Assembly: GCA_963767245.1 (NCBI GenBank)
Contig: CAVYDG010000011.1
Location: 558,001 to 622,000 of the forward strand
Direction: 5' to 3'
Source: Roseiarcus sp963767245
Lineage (GTDB): Bacteria > Pseudomonadota > Alphaproteobacteria > Rhizobiales > Beijerinckiaceae
DNA: 64,000 bases
Part shown: positions 24,552 through 33,991 of the stretch, one piece after another
Layout: every line of letters starts with the position of its first letter
Position numbering within the stretch: the first letter of the stretch is position 1
Program-made: the position numbers and the translations under genes
Notes under the pieces: model-generated
The model's input: only the letters and a program-made list of their open reading frames with translations
Told to the model about the DNA's origin: nothing
Database searches by the model: none

Positions 24552-24632
24552 TCAGGGGCGCGCCACTTCCTCGTAGGCCTTCACGTAGTCCTGTCGCACG
24601 CCATGCCCATTGGCAGACATCTGACCGAGGTT
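24552..24632 (-). pseudogene. Sel1-like repeat fragment
   Basis: The frame ending at 24552 reads LGQMSANGHGVRQDYVKAYE before its stop, which matches one Sel1-like (TPR-type) repeat: Leu-Gly-x-Met-x-Ala-x-Gly-x-Gly-Val-x-x-Asp-Tyr-x-x-Ala. No further repeats and no plausible start are present; the upstream part of the frame is Arg/Pro-rich and not protein-like. It is probably the tail of a lost Sel1 gene. Confidence 0.5.
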
Positions 24633-24781
24633 GCAAATCGGCCAAGCTACACGGACGCGGCCCATCGGCCCCTTTCTTATCGGCGCATTCGTCGCCTTGT
24701 CAGACGGCGCCAGCGTTGGCGGACGAGGGCGCGACCGCAAACGAATACGGTCGGCGAAACACGACCCGGACGGCCCACATT

Positions 24782-26320
24782 TCATTGAGCTCCCTCGGGA
24801 GCGCGATTTAGATACCGCGCGGCGGCGATCGCGGCGGGCTCGACTGCCCGAAGCGGAGGAATGGTCGCGCCGGGTTGCCAGCCCCCGCCGAGCGCCTTGT
24901 AGAGGCCGACCAGAGACTCCGCCTCGATCTGTTGGGCCGAGACATATTGCTGCTGGAGGTCGAACTGCTGCCGCTCCGCGTCCAGGACGTTCAGGTAGTC
25001 GGTCAAGCCGTCTTTATAACCGTCGGTGGCGAGTTTGGTGGACAGACGGGCGGCGGTCAGCGCGCGATCGAGGTTGCGCAGACTTTCCTGCTGCGCTCGA
25101 TAGGAAACCGTCGCGTCGTCGACTTGTTGAACCGCGGTCAGGATCGATTGCTTGTAGGCGGCCAGTTCTACGCGCGTCGTCAGATCCGCGATCTCGATCT
25201 GGGCGTCGAGCGCCCCGAAATCGAGGAGGGGCCAGTAAGCGCCCGGCCCGATCGAGGCGATCCAGTTCGCGGCGCTGACGGTATAGGACGAACGAATTCC
25301 GCCTTGGCCGCCGCCCGCCCCGGTCAAGAATACGTCTGGGAACAATTGTGCAACCGCAACGCCGATGCGCGCGGTGGCTCCCGCGACGCGACGCTCGGCC
25401 TCCGCGATATCAGGACGTCGCCGCAACAAATCGACCGGGCCGCCGGTTGGAATCCGCCCCGGCAGAGTCGGAATGGGGCCGGGCTTCGCCAGCTCCTTGG
25501 CGATATCTTCGGGGTACGTCCCCAGCAGAACCGCGATGGCGTTACGGCTCGCGTCGATTCGAGCTTCGAGCGGCGCCACCTGGGCCTGGAATGTCGCCAA
25601 CTGCCGTCTGGCAAGCGCGACGTCCAATTCGCTGGTGACCCCGCGGTTGAAGAGGGTTTGCGCAAGCGCCTGACCGCTTTGGGCGACGGCGATGTTCTCC
25701 TTGAGGACGGCCAGGCGCGCCTGTTCGGCGCGCATATCGAGATAGTCCCGGGCGACGTCGGCCGTGACCACCACCATCACCCAATCCCACGCGGCTTTGA
25801 GGGCCTCGATATCGTAAGTTTGCGCCTCGTATGCGCGGCGGACCTTGCCGAAGAGATCGAGATCCCAATTCGCTACGAACCCGCCCGCTTCCTGCACGCT
25901 GCGGAAGCTTGCGCCGTTTACCGCCGATCGGAAACTCGGCGCCACGCGATTGCGCGTCTCGTCCGCCCCTGTTCCAACCCCGCCCCCTCCTGTCACCCCG
26001 CCCACGGGAAGCGCCTGATTGGCGATCACCACCAACGCCGCCCGCGCCTCCTGAATCCGATTTAAAGCGATCTCGAGATCCAGGTTGGCGCCGAGCGCGC
26101 GATCCTCGAGGGAATTCAGTTCGGAGTCGTGGAGCGAGCGCCACCACTGCGTCAGGTCGGCGCTCGCGGGTTCGGAACCCTTGCTCTTTTCGCCGGACGG
26201 CGCGAGAGCGAGAAAACCTGGCGGCAAACGCAGGACGGGCGTCCGATAATCCGGACCGACGGAGCAACTCGCCACTGCGGTCGCCATCGCCAGCAACACT
26301 GGAACAGACAAGCCCCTCAC
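24782..26320 (-). CDS. Efflux outer-membrane lipoprotein, NodT/OprM family
   Basis: A 512-residue TolC-like factor. The lipoprotein signal MRGLSVPVLLAMATAVASC ends in a VASC lipobox, so the mature N-terminus is a lipidated Cys. Then come CSVGPDYRTP, typical of the NodT family, and two repeats of the coiled-coil/beta fold (for example RRPDIAEAERRVAGATARIG near residue 340). The GTG at 26320 is chosen because GGGAG precedes it by 8 bp and it places the lipobox at residue 19; an upstream ATG would give an over-long signal. It forms the exit duct for the pump encoded upstream in the same operon. Confidence 0.9.
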   Translation of the reverse strand: MRGLSVPVLLAMATAVASCSVGPDYRTPVLRLPPGFLALAPSGEKSKGSEPASADLTQWWRSLHDSELNSLEDRALGANLDLEIALNRIQEARAALVVIANQALPVGGVTGGGGVGTGADETRNRVAPSFRSAVNGASFRSVQEAGGFVANWDLDLFGKVRRAYEAQTYDIEALKAAWDWVMVVVTADVARDYLDMRAEQARLAVLKENIAVAQSGQALAQTLFNRGVTSELDVALARRQLATFQAQVAPLEARIDASRNAIAVLLGTYPEDIAKELAKPGPIPTLPGRIPTGGPVDLLRRRPDIAEAERRVAGATARIGVAVAQLFPDVFLTGAGGGQGGIRSSYTVSAANWIASIGPGAYWPLLDFGALDAQIEIADLTTRVELAAYKQSILTAVQQVDDATVSYRAQQESLRNLDRALTAARLSTKLATDGYKDGLTDYLNVLDAERQQFDLQQQYVSAQQIEAESLVGLYKALGGGWQPGATIPPLRAVEPAAIAAARYLNRAPEGAQ

Positions 26321-26446
26321 GTCGCCAACTCCCAACAAAGCGCGACTCGCCGCAGATGGGCCGTGGATCGTGACACGCGGCTTGCCCCGCAAAGTCGCAA
26401 CCGCCGAGCGCAAGCGCGATCGGCGCCGCGAGCCACGGCCGCCAGT

Positions 26447-27820
26447 TCATTCTCCGTGTTCTCGCTCCGTTTGCGCCGTTTCCTCAGCGGTCTTCGGGCG
26501 AACGCTCGGCTCTTCCACGCGTTGCTCGGCGGATGGCCCCGGCGTCTTCTCCCCAGCCGCTTCCATGATCCGAACCTCCTCGCCGTCGCCGATTGAATCG
26601 GGCGGGTTGGCGACGATGCGCTCATCCTGGCTCATGCCGCCGGTGATTTCGACCTCTGTGCCAAGGTCGCGCGCAATGCGTACCCTCTTGAGTACGATAC
26701 GGCTGTCAAGCCCGACCGTTGCGACTTCCAATGCGTTGTCGCGAAACAGCAGAGCGCTGGCCGGGAGCCTCATCGCGTTCAGGTCGGGCGGAATGTCAAA
26801 GTGAACTCGGGCGAATGCGCCGGGGGAAAGAGCGCCGTCTTTATTGTCGGCGATGAGTTCGACCAGCAGCGTGCGCGACTTCTGGTCAATGGCGTGCGAA
26901 GTCGTCGAAATCGTCGCCTCGAACTTGCGGTCGGGGTACTCCGGCAGGTCGAGCGTCGCCTTCATGCCGTCCTTGAGGGAAGCCGCATAGGATTCCGGCA
27001 CGGGAACATAAATGCGCATCTTATGAATGTCGGCGACGGTGAACAGCGCCGCGGTATCGTTCGAGTCCGCTTTCACCAGCGAACCGATATCGACGTTGCG
27101 GGCAGTGACCACGCCGTCGAATGGGGCCACGATATTGGCGAACCCCTTTTGCGCTTTCAATCGGTCAACGTTTGCCTGGGCCAACTCGACCTCCGCCGCC
27201 TTGACACGCGCGTCGCTCTCCTTTTCATCGACGGTCTGCTGAGACACGGCGCCGGTGGCGCGGAGCGAATTCCACCGCTCGGCGGTCACTTTCGCCAATG
27301 CGAGGTCCGCCTTGGCCTTCGAGAGTTCGCTTTGCGCGACAGCGATGCGCTGGTCGAGTTCGGGCGTGTCCACGACGGCCAGCACCTCGCCCTGACGAAC
27401 TTGCGCGCCGATGTCCTTGCGCCATTCTTGGACATAGCCGCTCGTTTGCCCGTGAATGGAAGCGCTAATAAAGGCCTCGACGTTGCCGGGCAGAACGACT
27501 TCGCGCGCCCCGCCGCCCTCCTGCGGCGAGACGAGCGCGACGGTTGGAATCGCTTGGACGCCGGTCCATTGTTTAAGCTTCTCGTCGTCATGCCGGCGCC
27601 CGGATATTCCGGTGTAGGCGACAGCGACCGCCCCCGCGGCGAGAAGCAGGACGGCGCGCCAGGCCTTGACCGGCCGATGCTTATTGCCATCGGGTTCGCC
27701 GTCTGCGCCGCGAGCCTCGCGGCCCTTGGCGTCGGCCCCCGCGCCGTCGGCATGGAGCTTTCGGTCATCGACGCGATATTCGGGAGCCACGGCGAAATCC
27801 TCGGCGTGATCCTGGCTCAT
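26447..27820 (-). CDS. RND efflux periplasmic adaptor (membrane fusion protein)
   Basis: A 457-residue adaptor. A hydrophilic N-terminus of about 50 residues precedes one membrane anchor (AVLLLAAGAVAVAYTGISG). Then come the biotinyl/lipoyl-like halves (GYVQEWRKDIGAQVRQGEVL; IVAPFDGVVTARNVDIGSLV) around a coiled-coil hairpin, and the beta-barrel and proximal domains (LPASALLFRDNALEVATVG). It couples the inner-membrane pump to the NodT-type duct. Its ATG overlaps the pump's stop in ATGA. The unusually long cytoplasmic leader and the acidic tail are the only odd points. Confidence 0.9.
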   Translation of the reverse strand: MSQDHAEDFAVAPEYRVDDRKLHADGAGADAKGREARGADGEPDGNKHRPVKAWRAVLLLAAGAVAVAYTGISGRRHDDEKLKQWTGVQAIPTVALVSPQEGGGAREVVLPGNVEAFISASIHGQTSGYVQEWRKDIGAQVRQGEVLAVVDTPELDQRIAVAQSELSKAKADLALAKVTAERWNSLRATGAVSQQTVDEKESDARVKAAEVELAQANVDRLKAQKGFANIVAPFDGVVTARNVDIGSLVKADSNDTAALFTVADIHKMRIYVPVPESYAASLKDGMKATLDLPEYPDRKFEATISTTSHAIDQKSRTLLVELIADNKDGALSPGAFARVHFDIPPDLNAMRLPASALLFRDNALEVATVGLDSRIVLKRVRIARDLGTEVEITGGMSQDERIVANPPDSIGDGEEVRIMEAAGEKTPGPSAEQRVEEPSVRPKTAEETAQTEREHGE

Positions 27821-30800
27821 ATCGGCGAGGCCTCCGCTGGAAGGTTCGGCGCGGGCTCGCTTGCGCGGCTCGGCCTGCGCTCATGGACGAGCCGGAAGAT
27901 CGCTGGCACGAACAAAAGCGTCGCCACGGTCGAGCAAATCAGACCGCCGATCACCGCGCGGCCGAGCGGCGCGTTCAGATCAGAGCTGAGCGCCATCGGC
28001 GTCATGCCAATGATCATCGCCAGCGCCGTCATGAGAACCGGCCTGAAGCGGGTGAAGCCGGCGTCGACGGCCGCCGTCGCAGGGTCGGCGCCTTCCGCCA
28101 GCCGCTCGCGGGCGAAGCTGACGACGAGAATGCTATTGGCAGTGGCGACGCCCATGCACATGATCGCGCCGGTCAGCGCGGGAACCGACAGCGTCGTGTG
28201 GGTGATGAACAGCATCCAGACGATGCCTGCGAGCGCAGTCGGCAATGCGCTGACGATCACGAAAGGATCGAGCCAAGATTGGAAATTGACGACGATCAGT
28301 AGGTAGATGAGCACGACCGCAAGTGCGATCCCGACGAAGAGCTGCTGGTAGGCGTAAGTCATCGTTTGGGTCTGCCCGCGCATTACGACGCTTGATCCTC
28401 GCGGGACATCCTTCGCAGTCTCATTGAGAATTTGCTGGATATCGGCTGAGACCGCGCCAAGGTCCCGCTCATTGTTGCTGGCGAAAATGTCGAGGACCGG
28501 CTGAACCGCGTAATGCGAAACGACCGTCGGGCTCGTCTCACGCTTTAGCGTCGCCAAGCCGCCGATGATCTGCGAGGCGTCCGCCGCGGACGCAGGTATG
28601 TTTTCCAGCGACGAGAACGAATCAAGCCAGTATTGCGGAGTCTGCGCGACTATCGGGTAGGCCACGCCGTTCTTCGGGTTGATCCAAAACGTCGGCGCCA
28701 CCTTGAAACTACCCGAAAGGCTCTCTTGCAGGCTTTTCGCAACGTCGCCTTCGTTCAAGCCGATTTGCGCCGCACGCATCCGATCGACGTCGACGCCGAA
28801 CGTCGGATTGTTGAACGCCTGCTGGATACGCGCGTCCGCTACTCCGGGGACCCGTGAGATTTTTTGCAAGAGTTCATTGGCATAGATGTGGTTGGCGTCG
28901 AAGTTGGCGCCGACCACCTGCACGTCGATCGGCGCGGGAAGGCCAAAATTGAGAATCTGCGACACGATATCGGCGGGCAGCAGTGCAAAGGTCGTCCCGG
29001 GAAACGATCTCGGCAGCGTCTCGCGCATCTCTTTAACGTAGCGGTCCGTCTCGGCCTCATACTCCTTATTGATGGTTACCAGGATATCGGCGTCAGCAGG
29101 GCCGACTGTGCCGGTATTGTTATAAGTCGAATTGATCCCGCTGACAGGCAGCCCGATATTGTCGACGATCGGACCCAGCGCTTCGGGCGGGATGATTCGC
29201 CGAATAGCCGCTTCTACCCCGGAGCTGATCGCTGCAGTCCCTTCGATGCGGGTCCCCGTCGGCGCGCGAACGTGAAGTTTGAGCTGAGCATTGGCGGTCG
29301 GCGGAAAAAAATTCTGGCCCAGGAACGGCGCGAGGCTGAACGAGCACGCTACCGCGAACAGGAAGCCGACGATGAATAGTCGCCGCCCGGCGAGCGCAGT
29401 CACGAGCAGGCGCCGGTAGAAGGCGCGCGCCGCATCGAAGCGCCATTCGAATCCGCGCTGGAAGAGCGCGAAAGGATTGCGGGTCGGCGCTCGCGGCGCA
29501 CCATGACCATGCGTCGCCTGATGGGCGAGCAGGAAGCGCGCCATGGTGTTGACCAGCGTGCGCGACAGCACGTACGAGGCGATAAGCGCGAAGACGACGG
29601 CCTTGGCCATCGGGCGGAACAAATAGCCGGCGACTCCCCCAAGGTTGAACATCGGGACGAAGACGATGCAAATGCACAAAAGCGAGACGGTCGCGGGAAG
29701 GACGATCTGGCGCGCGCCGTCCATGATGGCGCTTTCGATGTCTTTACCCTGTTCGAGGTGGTAGTTGATGTTCTCGATCGTCACTGTCGCATCGTCGACA
29801 AGTATGCCGACCGCGAGCGCTAGGCCGCCAAGTGTCATCACATTGATGGTTTCGCCGGTTGCGGCTAGCGCGGCGACCGAGGCCAGAATAGCCAGCGGGA
29901 TCGAGGTGGTAATGATCAGCGTCGAGCGCCAACTGCCGAGAAAGATCAGGATCATCAGGCCGGTCAGCGCCGCCGCGACGACACCTTCGAAGATAACCGA
30001 ATTGACCGCCGCATAAACGAACGACGATTGATCGTTGACGGTGTCCAGCTTGAGGCTCCCGGGCAGGGTCTCCCGGATTCTGGGAAGCAGCGCCTTGACG
30101 CCATTGATGACGTCAAGAGTCGACGCCGACCCCGTTTTGAGGATCGTCATCAAAACGGCGTTCTTGCCGTCAACGCGGACCATATTGATTTGCGGCGGCG
30201 CGCCGAAATGCGCATAGGCGACATCGTGAACGAACACGGTCGCCCCGTTGACGACACGAATGGGAAAATCGTTGAGCTCGTCAAGGCGAGTCGGGGAGCC
30301 GTTAAGGGCGACCACGTATTCAAAGTCCCCAACCTTCTCCGTGCCGACGGGCGTCACGATGTTCTGCTGACCGATCGCGTTGACGACGTCCTGCGCCGAT
30401 AGCCCGTAGGCTTGCAGCTTTTGTTGATCGACGTCGACCTGGACCTGTAGAAGTTTGCCCCCGTACGGCGAGGGAATCGCCGAGCCCGCGACCTGCGCGA
30501 GTTGAGGCCGAATGAAATTCTGGCCCGCATCGTAGAGTTGCGCCTGTGAGAGCGCCTGGCTTGACAGCGCCAGTTGAATGACGGGCACGCTCGAGGCGTT
30601 GAAGCTGAGAACGAAGGGCGGCGTGATGCCCTGCGGTAGGTATTTCAGAACGGTCTGCGAGGCTGCGGTTGTCTGGGCTAGCGCGCCATTGATGTTGACG
30701 CCGCGCTGGAAGAAGACCTTGACGATTCCATACCTCGGCAGCGACTGCGACTCGATATGCTCGATGTCATTGACTTGGCTGCTGAGCGTGCGCTCGTAGT

Positions 30801-30999
30801 AGTAGATCACCCGTTTTGACATATCGTCGGCGGGCAATCCGTCATAAGTCCACACGACGGCGACGACCGGAATGCCGATGTCCGGGAAAATATCTATTGG
30901 AGTCCTCAGCGCCGCCGCCACGCCGAAAATGACGATCAGCATAGCCATGACGACGAACGTGTAGGGCTTATTGAGAGCGATGCGAACGATAGCGAGCAT
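27817..30999 (-). CDS. RND multidrug efflux pump, AcrB/HAE1-like
   Basis: A 1060-residue resistance-nodulation-division transporter, full length. It has the N-terminal helix, two large periplasmic loops and the proton-relay Asp pair in TM4 (GILVDDATVTIENI, about residue 400). The family motif GANFDANHIYANELL and the PTALAGIVWM region lie in the second half. A homotrimer should expel hydrophobic compounds using the proton gradient. It sits 152 bp after the histidine kinase gene, so the two-component system probably controls it. The variant motifs put it nearer the broad HAE1 group than true AcrB; substrate unknown. Confidence 0.93.
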   Translation of the reverse strand: MLAIVRIALNKPYTFVVMAMLIVIFGVAAALRTPIDIFPDIGIPVVAVVWTYDGLPADDMSKRVIYYYERTLSSQVNDIEHIESQSLPRYGIVKVFFQRGVNINGALAQTTAASQTVLKYLPQGITPPFVLSFNASSVPVIQLALSSQALSQAQLYDAGQNFIRPQLAQVAGSAIPSPYGGKLLQVQVDVDQQKLQAYGLSAQDVVNAIGQQNIVTPVGTEKVGDFEYVVALNGSPTRLDELNDFPIRVVNGATVFVHDVAYAHFGAPPQINMVRVDGKNAVLMTILKTGSASTLDVINGVKALLPRIRETLPGSLKLDTVNDQSSFVYAAVNSVIFEGVVAAALTGLMILIFLGSWRSTLIITTSIPLAILASVAALAATGETINVMTLGGLALAVGILVDDATVTIENINYHLEQGKDIESAIMDGARQIVLPATVSLLCICIVFVPMFNLGGVAGYLFRPMAKAVVFALIASYVLSRTLVNTMARFLLAHQATHGHGAPRAPTRNPFALFQRGFEWRFDAARAFYRRLLVTALAGRRLFIVGFLFAVACSFSLAPFLGQNFFPPTANAQLKLHVRAPTGTRIEGTAAISSGVEAAIRRIIPPEALGPIVDNIGLPVSGINSTYNNTGTVGPADADILVTINKEYEAETDRYVKEMRETLPRSFPGTTFALLPADIVSQILNFGLPAPIDVQVVGANFDANHIYANELLQKISRVPGVADARIQQAFNNPTFGVDVDRMRAAQIGLNEGDVAKSLQESLSGSFKVAPTFWINPKNGVAYPIVAQTPQYWLDSFSSLENIPASAADASQIIGGLATLKRETSPTVVSHYAVQPVLDIFASNNERDLGAVSADIQQILNETAKDVPRGSSVVMRGQTQTMTYAYQQLFVGIALAVVLIYLLIVVNFQSWLDPFVIVSALPTALAGIVWMLFITHTTLSVPALTGAIMCMGVATANSILVVSFARERLAEGADPATAAVDAGFTRFRPVLMTALAMIIGMTPMALSSDLNAPLGRAVIGGLICSTVATLLFVPAIFRLVHERRPSRASEPAPNLPAEASPI

Positions 31000-31151
31000 T
31001 GGTCATTTCGATGGCGCAGAGACGTTTGCAAACGCGCACAAAAAACCGTCGCTGGGAAGCTCGTTCCTCGCGCCGGTCTGGGGCGTTTCTTACCCAACGG
31101 GCACTGGACATCACACTAAAATATATTTTGTAGTCTGCGGAAGCGGGTGCC

Positions 31152-32561
31152 TTACGCCAAACGGGCCCCGACTCGCCGGCTCCCGCGCCGGCCCGCCGGC
31201 GCCGAGGACTCCGCGCGCAGCTCGAAGCGCGCGCCTGGATTATTGTCCTCGACCGCCAGTTTGAAGCCATGCAGATTGGCGATCGTTTCGGCGATGCTAA
31301 GGCCGAGCCCGTGCCCTGGTGACTGGCCGCTCCGCTCGCCGCGATAAAATCGATCGAATATTCTCTCGCGCTCCTGCGAGGGCACGCCGACGCCCGTGTC
31401 GCTCACCAGGGCGAACGGCCGGCCTTCGTCCATCCGGGCCTCGATGCGGACCGCGCCGCCGGCAGGCGTGAACTTGATCGCGTTGTCGATCAGGTTCGAG
31501 AGGGCTTCTCGCATCAGGTCCGGGTCGCCGCGAACCGGGACGGGCGCCGCGGCGTTGACGAAGATCGCGACGCCCTTCGATTCGGCAAGCGGTTCATAGA
31601 AATCAAGCAGTTGCGCGCAGACCGCGGCGAGATCGAAGTCCTTGAGATGTGACTTCCGCGCGTCATTCTCGACTGCGGAGATGCGCAGGATCGCCGAAAC
31701 CGCGGTGGACACCTTCTCGATTTGCGCCAGAGCAGTCTCCATCGCCGCGCGGAGTTGTTCAATTCCGGCCTCGTTGTTGTCGAGCGCGCGCTCGATCCTG
31801 GCGCGGGCGACGGCGAGCGGGGTGCGCAGCTCATGGGCGATGTTGTCGCCGGCGCTCTTGAGCTGGTCGAGCAGGCGCGCGATTTCGTCCAGCATGAGAT
31901 TGACCGCGTGCGCCACTTTGCCGAGGTCGCCGTCATCGTTGGCGACTGGCAAACGCGAATTGAGGTCGCCATTGGTGATCCTGACGATGGCCTCGTGAAT
32001 GCGCTTGGATTGTTGCGAGGCGCGGTGAGCAAACCAGGCGCCGATCGACAGGATCAGCAGGATCGTGGGAAGGAGCGCGATCGCCAGCGCATTCAACAGG
32101 GTCTCTTGCAGGTCGTAGCTCTCCTGCAGGCTGCGCCCCAGCAGAAGCACCCCTCCGTCGGCGCGGCGCCGCGCGACGAAGATCGCCGGGTCTTTGTCGC
32201 CGCGGGGATCCGGCAGGAGATCTTCTCGGACGACATGCGCTTGAGAGTTGATCGGGATCCGCAGGACCGTCGGCACATTTCCGAAAATCAACCGGCCTTG
32301 GGGATCGATCAAAGCGACAAAATCCAGGCGGCGAATGTCCCGCGTGAGGCGTAGAGCCAACGCCTTGCGCAGCTCAGCCTCGCTTTCGTCGACGCTCTTG
32401 GCCGCCTCGTCGATGAGAATCGCCCCGACTCGCTCGATATCGGCGCGGGACACTTGCAGATAGATGAACGCGAAGGCTGCGGCCGTCGCGACGGAGATCG
32501 CCAGAGAGAACCCCAGCGCGAGGCGAAACGCCCGCGCATTGAAGACCTCAAGTATCCGCAT
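31152..32561 (-). CDS. Sensor histidine kinase
   Basis: A 469-residue membrane kinase. Two helices (about residues 10-32 and 160-182) flank a periplasmic sensor of roughly 125 residues. A HAMP segment follows, then the phospho-acceptor motif NIAHELRTPLAVARARIE (about residue 240), N-box NLIDNAIKFTPAGG, and the G boxes SDTGVGVP and GHGLGLSIA. It phosphorylates the response regulator encoded just upstream; the two genes overlap by 14 bp. The genomic order predicts that it governs the RND efflux operon downstream. Confidence 0.92.
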   Translation of the reverse strand: MRILEVFNARAFRLALGFSLAISVATAAAFAFIYLQVSRADIERVGAILIDEAAKSVDESEAELRKALALRLTRDIRRLDFVALIDPQGRLIFGNVPTVLRIPINSQAHVVREDLLPDPRGDKDPAIFVARRRADGGVLLLGRSLQESYDLQETLLNALAIALLPTILLILSIGAWFAHRASQQSKRIHEAIVRITNGDLNSRLPVANDDGDLGKVAHAVNLMLDEIARLLDQLKSAGDNIAHELRTPLAVARARIERALDNNEAGIEQLRAAMETALAQIEKVSTAVSAILRISAVENDARKSHLKDFDLAAVCAQLLDFYEPLAESKGVAIFVNAAAPVPVRGDPDLMREALSNLIDNAIKFTPAGGAVRIEARMDEGRPFALVSDTGVGVPSQERERIFDRFYRGERSGQSPGHGLGLSIAETIANLHGFKLAVEDNNPGARFELRAESSAPAGRRGSRRVGARLA

Positions 32562-33306
32562 TCAGCCTGAAGCCGACGGCGCGGATATTGATGATGAATC
32601 GCCGGACACCGGTCGGATCGAGCTTGCGGCGCAGGTTGCCGATCTGGACATCGACGACATTGGTCTCCGCCATGAAATTGAAATTCCATACATCCTCGAG
32701 CAGCATCGCCCTGGTGACGATCAGGCCCGGGCGGCGCATGAAATACTCGAGCAGTTTGAATTCTCGCGGCAGCAGATCGATGGGCTTGCCGCCGCACTGC
32801 ACGGTCCGCTCGACGAGATCCATTTCCAGGGCCCCAGCCTGAAGGCGGGTCTGTCGCGCATCGCCGACCCGACGCAGGAGCGCCTCGACCCGGGCGGTCA
32901 ATTCACGGATGTCGAAAGGCTTGATGAGGTAGTCGTCGCCGCCGGCCTTCAATCCGTTGATGCGTTCGTCGACCGAAGAGAGCGCGCTGATTACCAGGGC
33001 CGGTGTGGCGTTGCCTTCGGCGCGCAGCGCCTCGATGATTGAAAGCCCATCCTCACCATGCAGCATCCGGTCGATGACCAGGACCGCGGCGCCTGAGCGC
33101 GCCGCCCTCAACCCATCGTCGACGGTCTCGGTAAGTTGCACCGGATGGCCGCTCGCCTCCAGTTCGAGGCGGATCTCCTCGGCAAGGTCGCGCTCGTCTT
33201 CCACGACCAGGATCGGAGGTCCCCTGAGAGCGTCCGTGCATTGCGCGGCTGTCCTCGGCCCGTCTTCATGCGGCGACATGCTCATCGCTTCATTCCCGAA
33301 GGCCAT
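32548..33306 (-). CDS. OmpR-family response regulator
   Basis: About 252 residues: a receiver domain (acidic pair in VVEDERD, phospho-Asp in VLVIDRMLHGEDGL, Lys in LIKPFD) and a C-terminal winged-helix DNA-binding domain (RTVQCGGKPIDLLPREFKLL, VDVQIGNLRRKLD). The start is ambiguous between TTG 33315, ATG 33306 and ATG 33285; the receiver begins only at about residue 30, so all are possible. It is the first gene of the leftward TCS-RND run and the natural transcription factor for it. Confidence 0.9.
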   Translation of the reverse strand: MAFGNEAMSMSPHEDGPRTAAQCTDALRGPPILVVEDERDLAEEIRLELEASGHPVQLTETVDDGLRAARSGAAVLVIDRMLHGEDGLSIIEALRAEGNATPALVISALSSVDERINGLKAGGDDYLIKPFDIRELTARVEALLRRVGDARQTRLQAGALEMDLVERTVQCGGKPIDLLPREFKLLEYFMRRPGLIVTRAMLLEDVWNFNFMAETNVVDVQIGNLRRKLDPTGVRRFIINIRAVGFRLNADT

Positions 33307-33315
33307 GGCCCGCAA

Positions 33316-33991
33316 TTCCCCGGAGGTCGACGCTTGGCCGACCTATGCGCGAACCTTGGCGCGGTGATGGCCGGCCCGCGGGCGCAAGTCCGATCTTGCG
33401 TCGCGCTCTCCGCGAGACCGGGGGCGCTCGCGCGCAACTAGCGGACTTCCGGCGGACGTCCTCAACTAAAAAGTTTTTTTGTTTCCGCCGCCGCTTTGTC
33501 GCCAAACTGTTACATCTGCCGAATAGACCTACCGCAGGCGATGTTCCGACCCTGCTGGGAGCGTTGAGGCGCTTCCCGCGGTCTTTTGCGTCATCACAAG
33601 TATTGATGCGCCGGACTTGCCTATTTCCCGCGCGCTCGACCAGTCCTATCGTGACCTATTTGCAACAGATTCAAAAAAGTCCAGATCACGGTAAAATTAT
33701 AGTTTGTTTGTGACGAACCCTCCCGTTAATTTGATCTTGGCTGGTTCGAATTGAGCTGGCCCAAACCGGGTCTAAAGACCGGGCTACGCCAAAATCCAGC
33801 GCTGCGGCTTTGAAGTTCAGCTTCGAATTCGACGCGCTTACGACCGCGCCGGGAAACAGGGCGCCAATCGCTCCGGGCCGCGCAGAGAGGGAATCGGCGG
33901 CCCCGGTAAAGTCTCGGAGGCTGGGCGATCGAAGGTCTTTAGCGCGGGCCGGCGTGGGTTGCGGCGCCGCCACGGATGGGATGGGGTTCAG
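33316..33991. other. Non-coding spacer before the porin gene
   Basis: About 680 bp between the divergent response regulator and porin. It has a run of T around 33474 (AAGTTTTTTTG), an AT-richer stretch near 33650-33730 suited to promoters, and a CCGGGTCTAAAGACCGGG-like inverted repeat near 33766 (CGGGTCT and AGACCGG arms). No frame with protein-like composition is seen. Confidence 0.45.
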